From: Desulfovibrionaceae bacterium
GTDB lineage: Bacteria > Desulfobacterota > Desulfovibrionia > Desulfovibrionales > Desulfovibrionaceae
Assembly (NCBI GenBank): GCA_009782775.1
Contig: WRIL01000010.1
Location: forward strand, 1 to 64,000
Length of the DNA: 64,000 nucleotides
Reading direction: 5' to 3'
Below are positions 1 to 9,545 of the stretch, one piece after another. The stretch's first letter is position 1; each line of letters begins with the position of its first letter. A program made the translations under genes and the position numbers. The notes below the pieces were generated by a model. The model had not been told where the DNA came from. It saw only the letters and a program-made list of their open reading frames with translations, and searched no databases.

Positions 1-789
1 CCCCGCGAACACTATAAACGCGGGGATCGCCTACAGGCCCTGATCGTGGACGTGCACAAGGAAGGGCGCGGACCGCAGATCATCATCTCCCGCTCACACC
101 GCGACTACATGGCGGCCCTCTTCAAACGCGAGGTCCCGGAAGTGGACGACGGCATCGTGCAAATCATGGGCGTTGCCAGAGACCCCGGCAGTCGGGCCAA
201 GGTGGCCGTGATGAGCCGGGATCGGGACGTGGACCCGGTGGGCGCCTGCGTGGGCATCCGCGGTTCGCGCATCCAGAATATCGTGCAGGAACTGCGCGGC
301 GAACGCATCGACATCGTGGTCTGGAACCAGGATATAGCCACCTATACCGGACACGCCTTGGCCCCGGCGGTGATCTCCCGCATCATCATTGACGATGACG
401 AACGCAAGCTGGAAGTCATTGTGCCGGACGATCAACTGACCAACGCCATCGGGCGCAAGGGACAGAACGTCAAACTGGCCGCCAAGCTGCTGAGCTGGAA
501 AATAGATATTTATACGGAAAGCCGTTACAACGCCTCCAACGCCATCGGGCAGGGGCTGGAACAACTGGCCAGCGTGGCCGAAGTGCCGGTGGAAAACTTC
601 CTGGAAGCCGGCTTTAACTGCCTGGACGACATCTTCCAGGCCACGGACGAGGAACTGGGCGCCATCCGTGGAGTTAGCCCGTCCGCTGTCGCGGATATCC
701 GTTCCGCGGCCAACTTCCTGCAGCCTAGCGGCGGCCCGGAGGAAGAAACGGCGGAGGAAAGCCCGGAAGACAGGCCGGAGGGGGAATGA
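1..789 (+). CDS. nusA: Transcription termination/antitermination factor NusA (5' end missing)
   Basis: The frame is open from base 1, so the true start and the N-terminal domain lie outside the window; 262 C-terminal residues are visible. NusA binds RNA polymerase and nascent RNA and controls pausing, termination and antitermination. What is seen: the end of the S1 region, a first KH region with the NusA-typical stretches [15 protein letters not shown] and [12 protein letters not shown], a second KH domain with [14 protein letters not shown], and a C-terminal helical/HhH segment ([16 protein letters not shown]) ending in an acidic tail. The stop overlaps the ylxR start as ATGA. The order nusA-ylxR-infB is a classic bacterial operon. 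Identification is secure. Confidence 0.96.
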   Translation, partial: PREHYKRGDRLQALIVDVHKEGRGPQIIISRSHRDYMAALFKREVPEVDDGIVQIMGVARDPGSRAKVAVMSRDRDVDPVGACVGIRGSRIQNIVQELRGERIDIVVWNQDIATYTGHALAPAVISRIIIDDDERKLEVIVPDDQLTNAIGRKGQNVKLAAKLLSWKIDIYTESRYNASNAIGQGLEQLASVAEVPVENFLEAGFNCLDDIFQATDEELGAIRGVSPSAVADIRSAANFLQPSGGPEEETAEESPEDRPEGE

Positions 790-1055
790 ACAGAAAGCCT
801 TATCCCCTGCGGATGTGCATCGGGTGCAGAGAACGCTTTTTCAAGACGGATCTCCGGCGCTACACGCTGGACGCCGGGGCCGTTACCCGGGAAGACCCGG
901 AACAGCTCGCCCCAGGGCGGGGTTTTTATGTATGCGCGAAAGCGGAATGCGCCGGCAAACTGCAAAAACGCCTCGCGCGCCAGGACCGCCAGCGGACTGC
1001 CTTAAAGCGGGCGGACGCGGCGAAAAACGCGCAAGGGAGTCAAGGGCATGAATGA
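786..1055 (+). CDS. ylxR: YlxR family RNA-binding protein (DUF448)
   Basis: An 89-residue protein. The YlxR family is small and basic, and in other bacteria has been described as an RNA-binding protein modulating RNase P. Family marks are visible: RMCIGCR at residues 9-15 and GRGFYVC at 44-50, followed by a basic tail. The start ATG overlaps the nusA stop (ATGA), and the 3' end overlaps the start of infB by 8 nt, so translation is probably coupled. Its position between nusA and infB is where ylxR normally lies. Function in this organism is inferred from the family only. Confidence 0.93.
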   Translation: MNRKPYPLRMCIGCRERFFKTDLRRYTLDAGAVTREDPEQLAPGRGFYVCAKAECAGKLQKRLARQDRQRTALKRADAAKNAQGSQGHE

Positions 1056-3840
1056 CAAGATCAGAGTCCGGGACTTGGCCACTGAGCTGAACCAGCCGGT
1101 CAAGGAACTGTTGTCCGTTCTCAAAGAACTCAATATCCCGGCCAAAAACGGGACCTACATCCTGGCCGACGAAGAAATCGCCCGCCTAAAGGAACGCCTG
1201 AATCCGGGGCAGGCCTCGGAAAAACGCAAAGGCGCCGATGTCGTGGTGCGCCGGCGGAAGGAAGCGGCGCCGGAAAGCGCGCCTCCTTCCGCGGAAGACA
1301 AGGAGGCGGCCGGTGACGACGACAAGCCCGCCGAAGCCTCGCCGGTCAAGAGCCGCAAAGGCGCCGCTCCCCAGATTGCCGCCAGGGTACTCAGCCGTCC
1401 GCCGGACGAGGCTCCCCCAGCCAGGGAAACCCCGACGGGACCAGAGCCCAAAGCTGCCGCCAGAGCCGCGCATCCGGCCGAGCGCAGGACCCACCAGCCC
1501 AATCTTTCCGCTGAGCCGGAAACCGATGCCCACGGCCTCCCATTATCTTCCCAGCCCCATTTTGCCGGACACGGCGACGGCGACAGCTCCGGCCAGCCCC
1601 TGGACGCGGCGGAAAAAGAACGCGCCGGCGCGCCGGGCAGAGGGGGAGTACGGATCATCTCCCGCCCGCTGGCGGCGGAACCCCCGGATCGCCGCCGGGA
1701 CAGCCGCGGCGGCCCCCGTCCTGACAGGCCGGGCCGCCCGCCCGCCGGAGATCGTCCGGGCGGCGGACGGGATGACCGCAGCGCCCGCCCTGATGCGGCG
1801 CGCCCGGTCGGCAGAAAGCCCCTTCCAGGAAAACCGGCCGGCGACAACCGCGCTCCGGGACGCCTCCCTGGGGCCTTGCCCGCGACCGGATTCACGCCCC
1901 CGCAGGAAAACAGCGAAGCCCGCAACAAGAAACGGGGCAAGGGCAAACGCACCGTTGATTTTGCGGAAGACCGGCGTTCAAAAGGCGCGGACGAGGAAAG
2001 CTGGCTCAAGAGCGCCCGGAGGACAAAAAACCGTAAAGGCAAGCCCGAGGCTAAAATCTCCACTTCCCAGCCCATCAAGGCCGCCAAACGTAAAATCCGC
2101 ATGGAAGAATTCGTCCGTGTCGCGGACCTGGCCCACCAGATGGGGCTCAAGGCCGGGGAAATCATCAAGGTGCTTTTCAACCTGGGTGTCATGGCCACCA
2201 TCAACCAATCCCTTGATTTCGACACCACCGTGCTGGTGGCCGCCGAGTTCAGCTACGAAGTGGAACGGGTGGGCTTTATGGAAGACGAATTCCTGACCGC
2301 CAAGGACGACGACCGCCCGGAAACACTGCAAACCCGCCCGCCGGTGGTCACCATCATGGGGCATGTGGACCACGGCAAAACCTCCCTGCTGGACGCCATC
2401 CGCCAGACCTCGGTCACCAGCGGGGAAGCCGGCGGCATCACCCAGCACATCGGGGCCTACCATGTGCATACCCCCAAAGGCGACATCGTTTTTCTGGATA
2501 CGCCGGGGCACGAAGCCTTCACGGCCATGCGGGCCAGAGGGGCCAAGGTCACGGATATCGTGGTGCTGGTGGTGGCCGCCGACGACGGGGTCATGGAACA
2601 GACCCGCGAAGCCATAAACCACTCCAGGGCCGCCAAGGTTCCCATCATGGTGGCGGTGAACAAAATGGACAAACCCGAGGCCAACCCGGATCGCGTCAAG
2701 CGCGAACTGGCGGACCTGGGCATGATGGCCGAGGAATGGGGCGGGGATACCACCTTTTCCCATGTCTCGGCCAAGACCAAGGACGGGCTGGATGAATTTC
2801 TGGAACTCCTGGCCCTGCAGGCCGAGATCCTGGAACTCAAGGCCAACCCGGCCAAAGCCGCCCGCGGACACATCGTGGAGGCGAAACTGGATAAGGGGCG
2901 GGGAGCCCTGGGAACGGTGCTGATCCAGCAGGGCACCTTGCATGTGGGCGATGCCTTTGTTTGCGGCATACACCACGGACGGGTGCGCGCCCTGTTCAAC
3001 GACCAGGGGATAAAGGTGGAAAGCGCCGGCCCCTCCATGCCGGTGGAAGTACAGGGTTTTGAAGGCGTGCCCCAGGCCGGGGACGAATTCGTCTGCCTGG
3101 CCGATGAAAAGACGGCCCGCCGCATCGCCGAAACCAGGGCCATGAAACAGCGGGAACGCGAATTGGCCAAAGAATCCAAGGTCACCCTGGAAACCTTCCT
3201 CTCCCAGCGGGCCGGCGCAGCCGAAACCCTGGTGCTCAATCTGGTGCTTAAAGCCGATGTGCAAGGCTCGCTGGAAGCCATCCAGGATCAGCTCAAAAAG
3301 CTCTCCACCGATAAGGTGCGCATCCATGTGGTACACAGCGGGGCAGGGACCATTTCCGAATCGGACATCCTCCTGGCCGCGGCCTCGGAGGCCATCATCA
3401 TCGGCTTCAACGTGCGCCCCAATCCCAAAACCAAGGAATTGGCGGAACAGGAAAAAATTGACATCCGCTTCTATGACATCATCTACAAGCTGGTGGAAGA
3501 AATCAAACGCGCCATGGAAGGATTGCTCTCGCCGCTGGAAAAAGAAGTCTTCGGCGGCAGCGCCGAGGTGCGCGAGACCTTTAACGTATCCAAGGCCGGG
3601 GTCATTGCCGGTTGCATGGTGACGGACGGCAAAATCCAGCGTTCCTCCAGGGCGCGGCTCCTGCGCGACGGCGTGGTGGTATATACCGGCAGAATCGCTT
3701 CCCTGCGCCGCTTCAAGGATGACGCCAGGGAAGTGCTCAAAGGGTACGAATGCGGCATAAGCATTGAAAATTTCAATGATCTCAAGGTGGGAGACATCAT
3801 CGAGGCTTTTGAGATTGTGGAAGAAGCCGCGCGCTTGTAA
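1048..3840 (+). CDS. infB: Translation initiation factor IF-2
   Basis: A 930-residue GTPase that places initiator fMet-tRNA on the ribosome and promotes subunit joining. It starts with the IF2N helical module ([18 protein letters not shown]), followed by about 280 residues of low-complexity Pro/Ala/Arg/Asp-rich linker and a second IF2N module ([20 protein letters not shown], near residue 360). The G domain has P-loop GHVDHGKT at 438-445, DTPGHEAF near 484 and NKMD near 538. C-terminal beta-barrel domains follow, ending with the IF-2 C-domain near the stop ([19 protein letters not shown]). The ATG lies inside the end of ylxR. The charged linker is long but within what is seen for proteobacterial IF-2. 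Confidence 0.97.
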   Translation: MNDKIRVRDLATELNQPVKELLSVLKELNIPAKNGTYILADEEIARLKERLNPGQASEKRKGADVVVRRRKEAAPESAPPSAEDKEAAGDDDKPAEASPVKSRKGAAPQIAARVLSRPPDEAPPARETPTGPEPKAAARAAHPAERRTHQPNLSAEPETDAHGLPLSSQPHFAGHGDGDSSGQPLDAAEKERAGAPGRGGVRIISRPLAAEPPDRRRDSRGGPRPDRPGRPPAGDRPGGGRDDRSARPDAARPVGRKPLPGKPAGDNRAPGRLPGALPATGFTPPQENSEARNKKRGKGKRTVDFAEDRRSKGADEESWLKSARRTKNRKGKPEAKISTSQPIKAAKRKIRMEEFVRVADLAHQMGLKAGEIIKVLFNLGVMATINQSLDFDTTVLVAAEFSYEVERVGFMEDEFLTAKDDDRPETLQTRPPVVTIMGHVDHGKTSLLDAIRQTSVTSGEAGGITQHIGAYHVHTPKGDIVFLDTPGHEAFTAMRARGAKVTDIVVLVVAADDGVMEQTREAINHSRAAKVPIMVAVNKMDKPEANPDRVKRELADLGMMAEEWGGDTTFSHVSAKTKDGLDEFLELLALQAEILELKANPAKAARGHIVEAKLDKGRGALGTVLIQQGTLHVGDAFVCGIHHGRVRALFNDQGIKVESAGPSMPVEVQGFEGVPQAGDEFVCLADEKTARRIAETRAMKQRERELAKESKVTLETFLSQRAGAAETLVLNLVLKADVQGSLEAIQDQLKKLSTDKVRIHVVHSGAGTISESDILLAAASEAIIIGFNVRPNPKTKELAEQEKIDIRFYDIIYKLVEEIKRAMEGLLSPLEKEVFGGSAEVRETFNVSKAGVIAGCMVTDGKIQRSSRARLLRDGVVVYTGRIASLRRFKDDAREVLKGYECGISIENFNDLKVGDIIEAFEIVEEAARL

Positions 3841-3857
3841 GCGGAAGGCCAAAGGCC

Positions 3858-4319
3858 ATGTTCACCGAGAAGGAAGATGGCAAAACCGGGGGGCTAAAAC
3901 GCATCTCCCGCTGGTTCTGGACCATCGCCTGGCTGTTCCAGGCGGCGCTCTGGGCCTTTACCCTCTTTCTCATCGCCGATTACTGGCTATATGAGCTGCC
4001 GGCCACCAAAAACTATTACACCGCCGGGCTGGAACAGGGTTTTGACGGACTCGCCGGCATCGTCGCCGCCCTGGACCCCGGCTGGGAAGAGACGCGCTCC
4101 CTCCGCGGCCTGAGCGTCCCCCACCGCCTGAACCGCCTGCAAGGCGATACCATCTTCAACGTCTGGCTGGAGCGGGACGAAATGCCCGGTTGGCATGTCG
4201 GGCTCGGGCAACTGCGCTTTGACGGGGAAGGGCGGCTCCTGTGGGTGCGCTGCTTGCAGGCGGGCGAAGACCTGGGAGAGGGGTTCATGGTAATCCGGCC
4301 CAGGGCGGAGGTCAAATGA
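3858..4319 (+). CDS. Unrecognised single-span membrane protein (153 aa)
   Basis: I do not recognise this protein. It has a basic N-terminus, one strong hydrophobic segment at about residues 22-45 (WTIAWLFQAALWAFTLFLIA) and a soluble remainder that by positive-inside logic would face the periplasm (a basic stretch, KRISR, precedes the segment). It starts 17 nt after infB, and its stop overlaps the ATG of the next gene, which also encodes a short membrane-anchored protein. The pair therefore looks co-translated and may form a complex. It sits in the middle of a translation operon, which is unusual. Coding status is supported by tight spacing and the uninterrupted frame. Confidence 0.75.
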   Translation: MFTEKEDGKTGGLKRISRWFWTIAWLFQAALWAFTLFLIADYWLYELPATKNYYTAGLEQGFDGLAGIVAALDPGWEETRSLRGLSVPHRLNRLQGDTIFNVWLERDEMPGWHVGLGQLRFDGEGRLLWVRCLQAGEDLGEGFMVIRPRAEVK

Positions 4320-4639
4320 TGCGCCGTCTGCTGCTCTATACGGTGCCGCTGATCCTCTGCTGGGGACTGCTTTTTTTTGTGGTCATCCCCTGGGAAAACG
4401 CCGGACATATGCCGGAAAACAGTTTTTCCCTTATTGAGGGAGAGCGCGGCTATGCCATGATCCTGCGCCGACAGCTTCCTTCGCTGGCGACGAGCATCCG
4501 CGGCCTGAACCTAGCCGGAATCCAGCACTCCCAGGAACGCCAGGAGGACGGCAGGATCCTGGCCTTCGGCAATGTGCGGATCCGCTATGACCGCAACGGG
4601 GAATTCCTAAGCCTGCGGCTGCTGACAAGAGCCGAATAG
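4316..4639 (+). CDS. Unrecognised small membrane-anchored protein (107 aa)
   Basis: I do not recognise the family. The start is taken at the ATGATG that overlaps the upstream TGA, because a longer reading from 4241 would lie within the previous gene. Residues 6-25 form a hydrophobic span (LLYTVPLILCWGLLFFVVIP), followed by about 80 soluble residues with the ending ILAFGNVRIRYDRNGEFLSL. The end of the preceding protein has a similar pattern (LRFDGEGRLLWVRCL): both carry an R-[FY]-D-x-[ED/N]-G-[RE] strand near the C-terminus. The two neighbouring genes may thus be distant paralogs. The ylxP start follows 2 nt after the stop. Function unknown. Confidence 0.72.
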   Translation: MMRRLLLYTVPLILCWGLLFFVVIPWENAGHMPENSFSLIEGERGYAMILRRQLPSLATSIRGLNLAGIQHSQERQEDGRILAFGNVRIRYDRNGEFLSLRLLTRAE

Positions 4640-4641
4640 TT

Positions 4642-4932
4642 ATGTATATAGGAATTTTACGCCTGGAGTTCATCATGCACGGCAACGAATCCCTGAAGGA
4701 CAAACGCCGGGTGGCCCAGAGCCTGAAACAGAAAATACGCAACAAATTCAACGTGGCCATTGCCGAGACCGGCAGCGAAAACAGCATGGGAACTCTGGCC
4801 TTGTCTATTGTATCGGTGAGCAACAACAAGCGCCACCTGGAAAGCCGCCTGCGCATGTGCCTGAATTCGGCCCTGGCTTCTTGCGACGAGGAGCTTATTT
4901 ATGACGACCTGGAAATTATCGGAGCGGAATAA
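4642..4932 (+). CDS. ylxP: YlxP-like DUF503 protein
   Basis: A 96-residue protein of the DUF503/YlxP family, recognised from the opening MYIGILRLEFIMHGNESLKD with following KDKRRVAQSLKQKIRNKFNVAIAE and the ending EELIYDDLEIIGAE. The family has a small ferredoxin-like fold, is found between infB and truB in many bacteria, and is usually linked to ribosome assembly by context only. The stop overlaps the nrnA start (TAATG). In many genomes rbfA lies beside this gene; here it does not. Confidence 0.88.
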   Translation: MYIGILRLEFIMHGNESLKDKRRVAQSLKQKIRNKFNVAIAETGSENSMGTLALSIVSVSNNKRHLESRLRMCLNSALASCDEELIYDDLEIIGAE

Positions 4933-5933
4933 TGCGCATTGACCTCGGCAAAGCGGCGGACCTGCTCCGGCAGCGCCGCCGGACGCTCATCCTGGCGCAC
5001 CTGGAACCAGACGGCGACGCCTGGGGTTCAATGTGCGCCTTGGCCGAAGTCTGCCGGCTGCTGAACCAGGAGGCGCGCCTGCTCCTCCCCGGCCCCCTTC
5101 CGGAATTTCTCTCCTGGCTGGAGGCGCCGGCGCCCGTGGCCAGGGATATCGCCGGCCTGGGAGACTGGAAGCCGGATTTGGCAGCTTTCCTGGACTGCGG
5201 ACGCCCGGATCGCACCGGGGAAGAAGGCGATGCCCTGGCCTACGGGCAGATCCCGGGCTGGGGAAAGGTGGACATTATAAACCTGGATCACCACGGGGAT
5301 AACCCCGGTTTCGGCCTGATCAGCCTGGTGGAACCGGAGGCCGGAGCCACCGCTGAAATCATCGGCCTTCTGGCCGAATACCTGGGGCTGCCCCTGAGCG
5401 GCTACCTGGGTGAGGCCATTTACCTGGGGCTGACTTCGGACAGCGGCAATTTCACCTATGCCAACTCCAGCGCCAGCCTGATGGCCCTGGCTGCCCGCAT
5501 TGTCGGCCAGGGGCTGAAGGTGGAAAATTTCACCGCCAAAAGTGAAAACAACTGGAGCCCCGGACGCATGCGCCTCTGGGGGGAACTTATGCTCACGCCG
5601 CGCCTTTTCGCCCAGGATCGGGTGGTTTCCGTCCTGGCCCCCATGGCCCTGCTGGAAAAACACCAATGCCGGCCCGCGGCTCTGGAAAACCTGGTCTCCT
5701 TCATGCTCCATATGCGCGGAGTGGAAGTAGCCATGCTCATCCGCGAAAAACAAGACGGCGGCAGCAAGATCAGCCTCAGATCCCAAGGCGGGAGCAAGGG
5801 CGTGAACGTGCGCAAGGCCGCCGCCGCTCTGGGCGGAGGCGGGCATGACAACGCCGCCGGGGCGAATGTGTCCCTGGGCATGGAAGAAGCGGAGCAAAAG
5901 GTCCTGGAATTTCTGCTGCCGGATCTGGACTAA
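4932..5933 (+). CDS. nrnA: DHH-DHHA1 phosphoesterase, NrnA-like oligoribonuclease/pAp phosphatase
   Basis: A 333-residue two-domain DHH phosphoesterase. NrnA-type enzymes degrade 2-5 nt RNA oligonucleotides (nanoRNA) and dephosphorylate pAp in the cytoplasm. Metal ligands are visible in HLEPDGDAWGS near residues 20-30, FLDCGRPDRTG, and the DHH motif in NLDHHGDNPGFG near residue 120. The C-terminal DHHA1 motif is GGGGHDNAAGA. Length is normal for the family. The gene lies between ylxP and truB, its usual neighbourhood, with a 1-nt overlap upstream. Confidence 0.92.
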   Translation: MRIDLGKAADLLRQRRRTLILAHLEPDGDAWGSMCALAEVCRLLNQEARLLLPGPLPEFLSWLEAPAPVARDIAGLGDWKPDLAAFLDCGRPDRTGEEGDALAYGQIPGWGKVDIINLDHHGDNPGFGLISLVEPEAGATAEIIGLLAEYLGLPLSGYLGEAIYLGLTSDSGNFTYANSSASLMALAARIVGQGLKVENFTAKSENNWSPGRMRLWGELMLTPRLFAQDRVVSVLAPMALLEKHQCRPAALENLVSFMLHMRGVEVAMLIREKQDGGSKISLRSQGGSKGVNVRKAAAALGGGGHDNAAGANVSLGMEEAEQKVLEFLLPDLD

Positions 5934-5967
5934 AGCGGCGTTTCAGGGGTATGGTGCAATTCCCGTT

Positions 5968-6891
5968 ATGTTTGGGCAGATGGACGGAGCGCTGGTTCTG
6001 GACAAACCGGCCGGAATGACTTCCGCCGCCTGTGTCGGGATGGTCCGGCGCAAACTGGGGCAGCGCAAAATCGGACACGCCGGCACCCTTGACCCTATGG
6101 CCACCGGGGTGCTCATCCTTCTGCTGGGGCAGGCCACCAAGATTGCCGGTCTGCTTCTTGAGGGAGGGGAAAAAATTTACAGCGGGGTCATCCGCTTCGG
6201 CCTGCGCACGGATACTTGGGATATCCAGGGGAAAGTCCTGGAAGAGGCCGGAGCGGAAGAGATCCGCAAAGTGACTTTAGAAGCTTTCTCCGAGGCCCTG
6301 CGCGAGTTGGTGGGTGAACAGGAGCAGGAAGTGCCGCCTTTTTCGGCGGCCAAGCATCACGGACAGCCCCTGTATGCCCTGGCGCGTCAGGGACGGCCTA
6401 CGCCGGAGAAGACGAAATTTATACGAATTTCACGCGCGGAGCTTGAGTGGTTCAGGCTTCCGTTGGCCCGTTTCCGGGTGGCGTGCAGTTCCGGAACCTA
6501 TATACGCTCCCTGGCCCACAGCTTGGGGAGGCGATTCGGGTGCGGCGCTACGCTTATGGAACTGACCCGGGAATACAGTCACCCCTTTGGACTGGATGAT
6601 GCCGTAAACCTGAAGGCTTTGCTGGATGACCCGGCCTTGCTGGCCGGAAACATCCGCGGTCTGCGTGAAGCCCTGCCCGGAATGCCCGTGCTGGCCCTGG
6701 AAGCGGATCTATGCCGCCGAATGAAGCACGGGCAGGCTCTCCCGGCCGGAATCCCGCCCCTGCGCCCCCTGCTGGAGGCGGAGCAGGCGCTTTTTCTGGA
6801 TGAACAGGGCGCCCCCCTGGCCCTGGGGCTGAAAAAACGGCAAGGCGGACAAAGCATCTGGAGCATTGGGCGTGGACTGTGGAACAATTGA
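5968..6891 (+). CDS. truB: tRNA pseudouridine(55) synthase TruB
   Basis: A 307-residue enzyme that makes pseudouridine 55 in the T-loop of tRNAs. The N-terminus [16 protein letters not shown] fits the family, and the catalytic aspartate is in [13 protein letters not shown]. Other TruB marks are [15 protein letters not shown] and [15 protein letters not shown]. An open frame extends upstream into nrnA, but homology begins at the ATG at 5968 (or at 5980, MDGALVL). Neither start has a strong Shine-Dalgarno. The next real start, rpsO, lies 20 nt downstream. Confidence 0.95.
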   Translation: MFGQMDGALVLDKPAGMTSAACVGMVRRKLGQRKIGHAGTLDPMATGVLILLLGQATKIAGLLLEGGEKIYSGVIRFGLRTDTWDIQGKVLEEAGAEEIRKVTLEAFSEALRELVGEQEQEVPPFSAAKHHGQPLYALARQGRPTPEKTKFIRISRAELEWFRLPLARFRVACSSGTYIRSLAHSLGRRFGCGATLMELTREYSHPFGLDDAVNLKALLDDPALLAGNIRGLREALPGMPVLALEADLCRRMKHGQALPAGIPPLRPLLEAEQALFLDEQGAPLALGLKKRQGGQSIWSIGRGLWNN

Positions 6892-6911
6892 ATCCTCAGG
6901 AGGATGAAGCT

Positions 6912-7181
6912 GTGGCTTTGGCAGTGGAAAAGAAAAAAGAGATCATGGGACAGTTTGGCAAGCATGAGGGGGACACCGGGTCGCCGGAAGTGCAAATCGC
7001 CCTGCTCAGCACCCGCATTGAGTACCTGACGGAACATTTCAAGTCGCATAAAAAAGACTTCCACTCCCGTCAGGGCCTGTTAAAACTGGTGGGACGACGG
7101 CGCAATCTGCTGAACTACCTGCGTAAAACCGACATCCAGCGTTACAGGACCATCTTGGAGCGGCTCGGCCTGCGCAAGTAG
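6912..7181 (+). CDS. rpsO: 30S ribosomal protein S15
   Basis: The start is set at GTG 6912 because AGGAGG stands at 6898-6903, 8 nt upstream, and it gives exactly 89 residues, the standard S15 length. A longer reading beginning inside truB would add non-homologous residues. S15 binds the central domain of 16S rRNA early in 30S assembly. The signature is plain: [19 protein letters not shown], then [19 protein letters not shown] and [10 protein letters not shown]. In E. coli S15 represses its own mRNA, and rpsO is cotranscribed with pnp, as it appears to be here. Confidence 0.97.
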   Translation: MALAVEKKKEIMGQFGKHEGDTGSPEVQIALLSTRIEYLTEHFKSHKKDFHSRQGLLKLVGRRRNLLNYLRKTDIQRYRTILERLGLRK

Positions 7182-7195
7182 CCGGGCGGCCAACC

Positions 7196-7237
7196 CGGGC
7201 CGCGCCAGGTTCAGAAATGAAACCTGGACGCGGCCCG
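7196..7237 (+). promoter_or_regulatory. Long hairpin after rpsO (RNA processing site or attenuator candidate)
   Basis: A near-perfect inverted repeat: nine pairs (7196-7204 with 7229-7237) plus seven pairs (7205-7211 with 7221-7227), with one bulged A and a 9-nt loop. No U-run follows, so it is not an ordinary intrinsic terminator. In E. coli the rpsO-pnp gap contains structures cut by RNase III and RNase E. A similar processing role here is inference from position. Confidence 0.6.
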
Positions 7238-7250
7238 CAACATATTGCAA

Positions 7251-7303
7251 GGGGGATCCGGGCGCAAGATCCAGCGTGGCTGGATATTCCACCCGGAGTC
7301 CCC
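7251..7303 (+). promoter_or_regulatory. Pnp leader stem-loop (candidate autoregulatory structure)
   Basis: A second large structure 16 nt before the pnp start. The outer arm is GGGGATCCGGG-like at 7252-7262 pairing with CCCGGAGTCCCC at 7292-7303 (one bulge). The inner arm ATCCAGC (7269-7275) pairs with GCTGGAT (7279-7285) around a GTG loop. There is no T-run after it. By analogy with the RNase III-cut pnp leader of enterobacteria it may control PNPase synthesis; this is inference. Confidence 0.55.
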
Positions 7304-7319
7304 TTAACGAGAGGAAAGC

Positions 7320-9545
7320 ATGAGCGTTTTTAATCCCATTCGCGTGACCGCCGTGGCCGGCGGCAAGGAATTCATTCTGGAAACAGGCCGGTTGGCCAAC
7401 CAGGCCGATGGCGCGGTCTGGATTCAGTGCGGAGGAACCGTGGCCCTGGTCACTGTCTGCTCCGCCCCCCTGGCTGTGGAAAAGGACTTTTTCCCGCTGA
7501 CCGTGGATTATTCCGAAAAAATGTACGCCGCCGGACGTATTCCCGGCAACTTCTTCCGCCGGGAAATCGGCCGGCCCTCGGACCGTGAGACCCTGGTTTC
7601 CCGCCTGATTGACCGGCCCATCCGCCCGCTCTTCGCCGCTGGTTTCCGGGACGAGGTGCAGGTGCTGGCCAGCGTGATCTCCGCGGACCAGGAAAACGAA
7701 TCCGACGCCCTGGCCATCACCGGCGCTTCCACGGCCCTGACCATCTCTTCCATACCTTTCTCCGGCCCCATCGCCGGGGCCAGGGTGGGGAGGATTGACG
7801 GGGAATTTGTGCTCAATCCCACGGTGTCGGAACAGAAACGCAGCGACATCAACTTTATCATCGCCGCCTCCAAAGACGCGGTGGTCATGGTGGAAGGCGA
7901 GGCCGACATGGTGCCGGAAGAGGTGGTCAGCGCGGCCCTGGCCTGGGCGCAGAAAGAGATGCTCCCCCTGATCGCGGCCCAGGAAGAATTGTGTTCCAAG
8001 GCCGGCAAGACCAAAATGGTTCCCGCGCCCCTCCGGGACTTCAGCGCCCTGGAAAAGACCATAAGCGACCTGGTCCTGGGAGATGTGCGGGCGGCCATGT
8101 CCGAGCCGCGCAAGCTGGAACGCCGGACGGCCAAAGCCGCGGTTAAGGCCAAGCTCATGGCTGCCCTCTGCGCCGAAGGCTCGCCCTGGGGCACGGAGCC
8201 GGATGCCCTGAAAGCCGCTCCGGAGCTGCTGGCCAAGCTGGAAAAACAGGTGGTGCGCCGGCGCATCCGGGATGAAGGGTTGCGCATTGACGGCCGCGAC
8301 ACCAAGACCGTGCGCCCCATTCTCATTGAAACCGGCGCCCTGCCCCGGACCCACGGTTCGGCCATCTTCGCCCGTGGAGAAACCAAGTCTCTGGTGGTGA
8401 CCACCCTGGGCAGCTCCACCGACGAACAGCGCACCGATTCCCTTACCGGCGACAGCACCAAGAAATTCATGCTGCACTATAACTTCCCGCCTTACAGCGT
8501 GGGTGAAGTCAAGCCCGTGCGCGTCTCCCGCCGCGAGATCGGGCACGGCGCCCTGGCGGAAAAAGCTCTCCGTCCGGTGCTGCCCAAGGATGAGAGTTTC
8601 CCCTTTACCCTGCGCGTGGTCGCCGAAACCATGGAATCCAACGGCTCTTCCAGCATGGCCGCGGTCTGCGGCGGCAGCCTATCGCTCATGGACGCCGGGG
8701 TGCCGATCAGCGCGCCGGTGGCCGGTGTAGCCATGGGGCTGATCCGGGAAGAAGACGACTACCTCATCCTCACCGACATCCTGGGAGATGAAGACGCCCT
8801 GGGCGACATGGACTTCAAGATCGCCGGCACCGCAACGGGCGTCACCGCCGTGCAGATGGACATCAAGATCGCCGGCATACCTCCGGAGGTCATGGGGCGG
8901 GCCCTGGCCCAGGCCAGGGCGGCCCGCCTGCATATCCTGGGAGAGATGGACAAAGCCCTGGAAGCGCCGCGCCGGGAACTCTCCCCCTATGCCCCGCAGC
9001 ACCTGGAAGTGGAGGTCAACCCGGATATTATCCGCCTGATCATCGGCCCGGGCGGCAAGAACATCAAGCAAATCACCGCGGAAACCGGCGCATCCATTGA
9101 CATCAACGATTCCGGCATCGTTTCCATCTTCGCCCCCAGCCAGGACTCCCTGGACAAGGCCAAAGAGATGGTGCTCTACTATGATCAACGCGCCGACCTG
9201 GGCAAAAACTACCGGGGCAAGGTCAAAAAAATCATGGAGATCGGCGCCATCGTGGAGATCTTGCCCAATCTGGAAGCCTTGGTGCATATCTCCCAACTGG
9301 ACACCGCCCGTGTGGCCAAGACCGAGGATGTGGCGCAATTGGGCCAGGAAATGGAAGTAAAGGTCATTGAAATAAACGGCGACAAGATCCGCGCCTCACG
9401 CAAGGCCGTGCTCATGGAAGCCAAGGGCATTCCCTGGGACCCGGCCGACACCGCCCGTCCCCCCCGCCGGGACGGCGACCGGGACCGGCGCGATCACGGA
9501 CGGGACCACGGGGAACGCCGCGGACGGGACCGGGACAGACGTTGA
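7320..9545 (+). CDS. pnp: Polyribonucleotide nucleotidyltransferase (PNPase)
   Basis: A 741-residue phosphorolytic 3'-5' exoribonuclease of the RNA degradation machinery. Two RNase PH-like cores are visible: the first begins at [20 protein letters not shown], with IDRPIRPLF; the second contains [26 protein letters not shown] and [23 protein letters not shown] domain ([20 protein letters not shown]) and an S1 domain ([18 protein letters not shown]) follow. The last 30 or so residues are a highly charged Arg/Asp/Gly/His tail, possibly an interaction or RNA-binding extension. GAGGA precedes the ATG. Its stop overlaps the leuS start. Confidence 0.97.
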   Translation: MSVFNPIRVTAVAGGKEFILETGRLANQADGAVWIQCGGTVALVTVCSAPLAVEKDFFPLTVDYSEKMYAAGRIPGNFFRREIGRPSDRETLVSRLIDRPIRPLFAAGFRDEVQVLASVISADQENESDALAITGASTALTISSIPFSGPIAGARVGRIDGEFVLNPTVSEQKRSDINFIIAASKDAVVMVEGEADMVPEEVVSAALAWAQKEMLPLIAAQEELCSKAGKTKMVPAPLRDFSALEKTISDLVLGDVRAAMSEPRKLERRTAKAAVKAKLMAALCAEGSPWGTEPDALKAAPELLAKLEKQVVRRRIRDEGLRIDGRDTKTVRPILIETGALPRTHGSAIFARGETKSLVVTTLGSSTDEQRTDSLTGDSTKKFMLHYNFPPYSVGEVKPVRVSRREIGHGALAEKALRPVLPKDESFPFTLRVVAETMESNGSSSMAAVCGGSLSLMDAGVPISAPVAGVAMGLIREEDDYLILTDILGDEDALGDMDFKIAGTATGVTAVQMDIKIAGIPPEVMGRALAQARAARLHILGEMDKALEAPRRELSPYAPQHLEVEVNPDIIRLIIGPGGKNIKQITAETGASIDINDSGIVSIFAPSQDSLDKAKEMVLYYDQRADLGKNYRGKVKKIMEIGAIVEILPNLEALVHISQLDTARVAKTEDVAQLGQEMEVKVIEINGDKIRASRKAVLMEAKGIPWDPADTARPPRRDGDRDRRDHGRDHGERRGRDRDRR

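Noticed and set aside
1978-3852. 624-codon open frame on the reverse strand across infB
   Set aside because: It is fully antisense to the conserved IF-2 GTPase; GC-rich codon use opens antisense frames. The translation (Gly/His/Phe-rich) resembles no protein.
7080-8546. 488-codon reverse frame across rpsO/pnp
   Set aside because: Antisense shadow of PNPase, with no ribosome site and no family motif.
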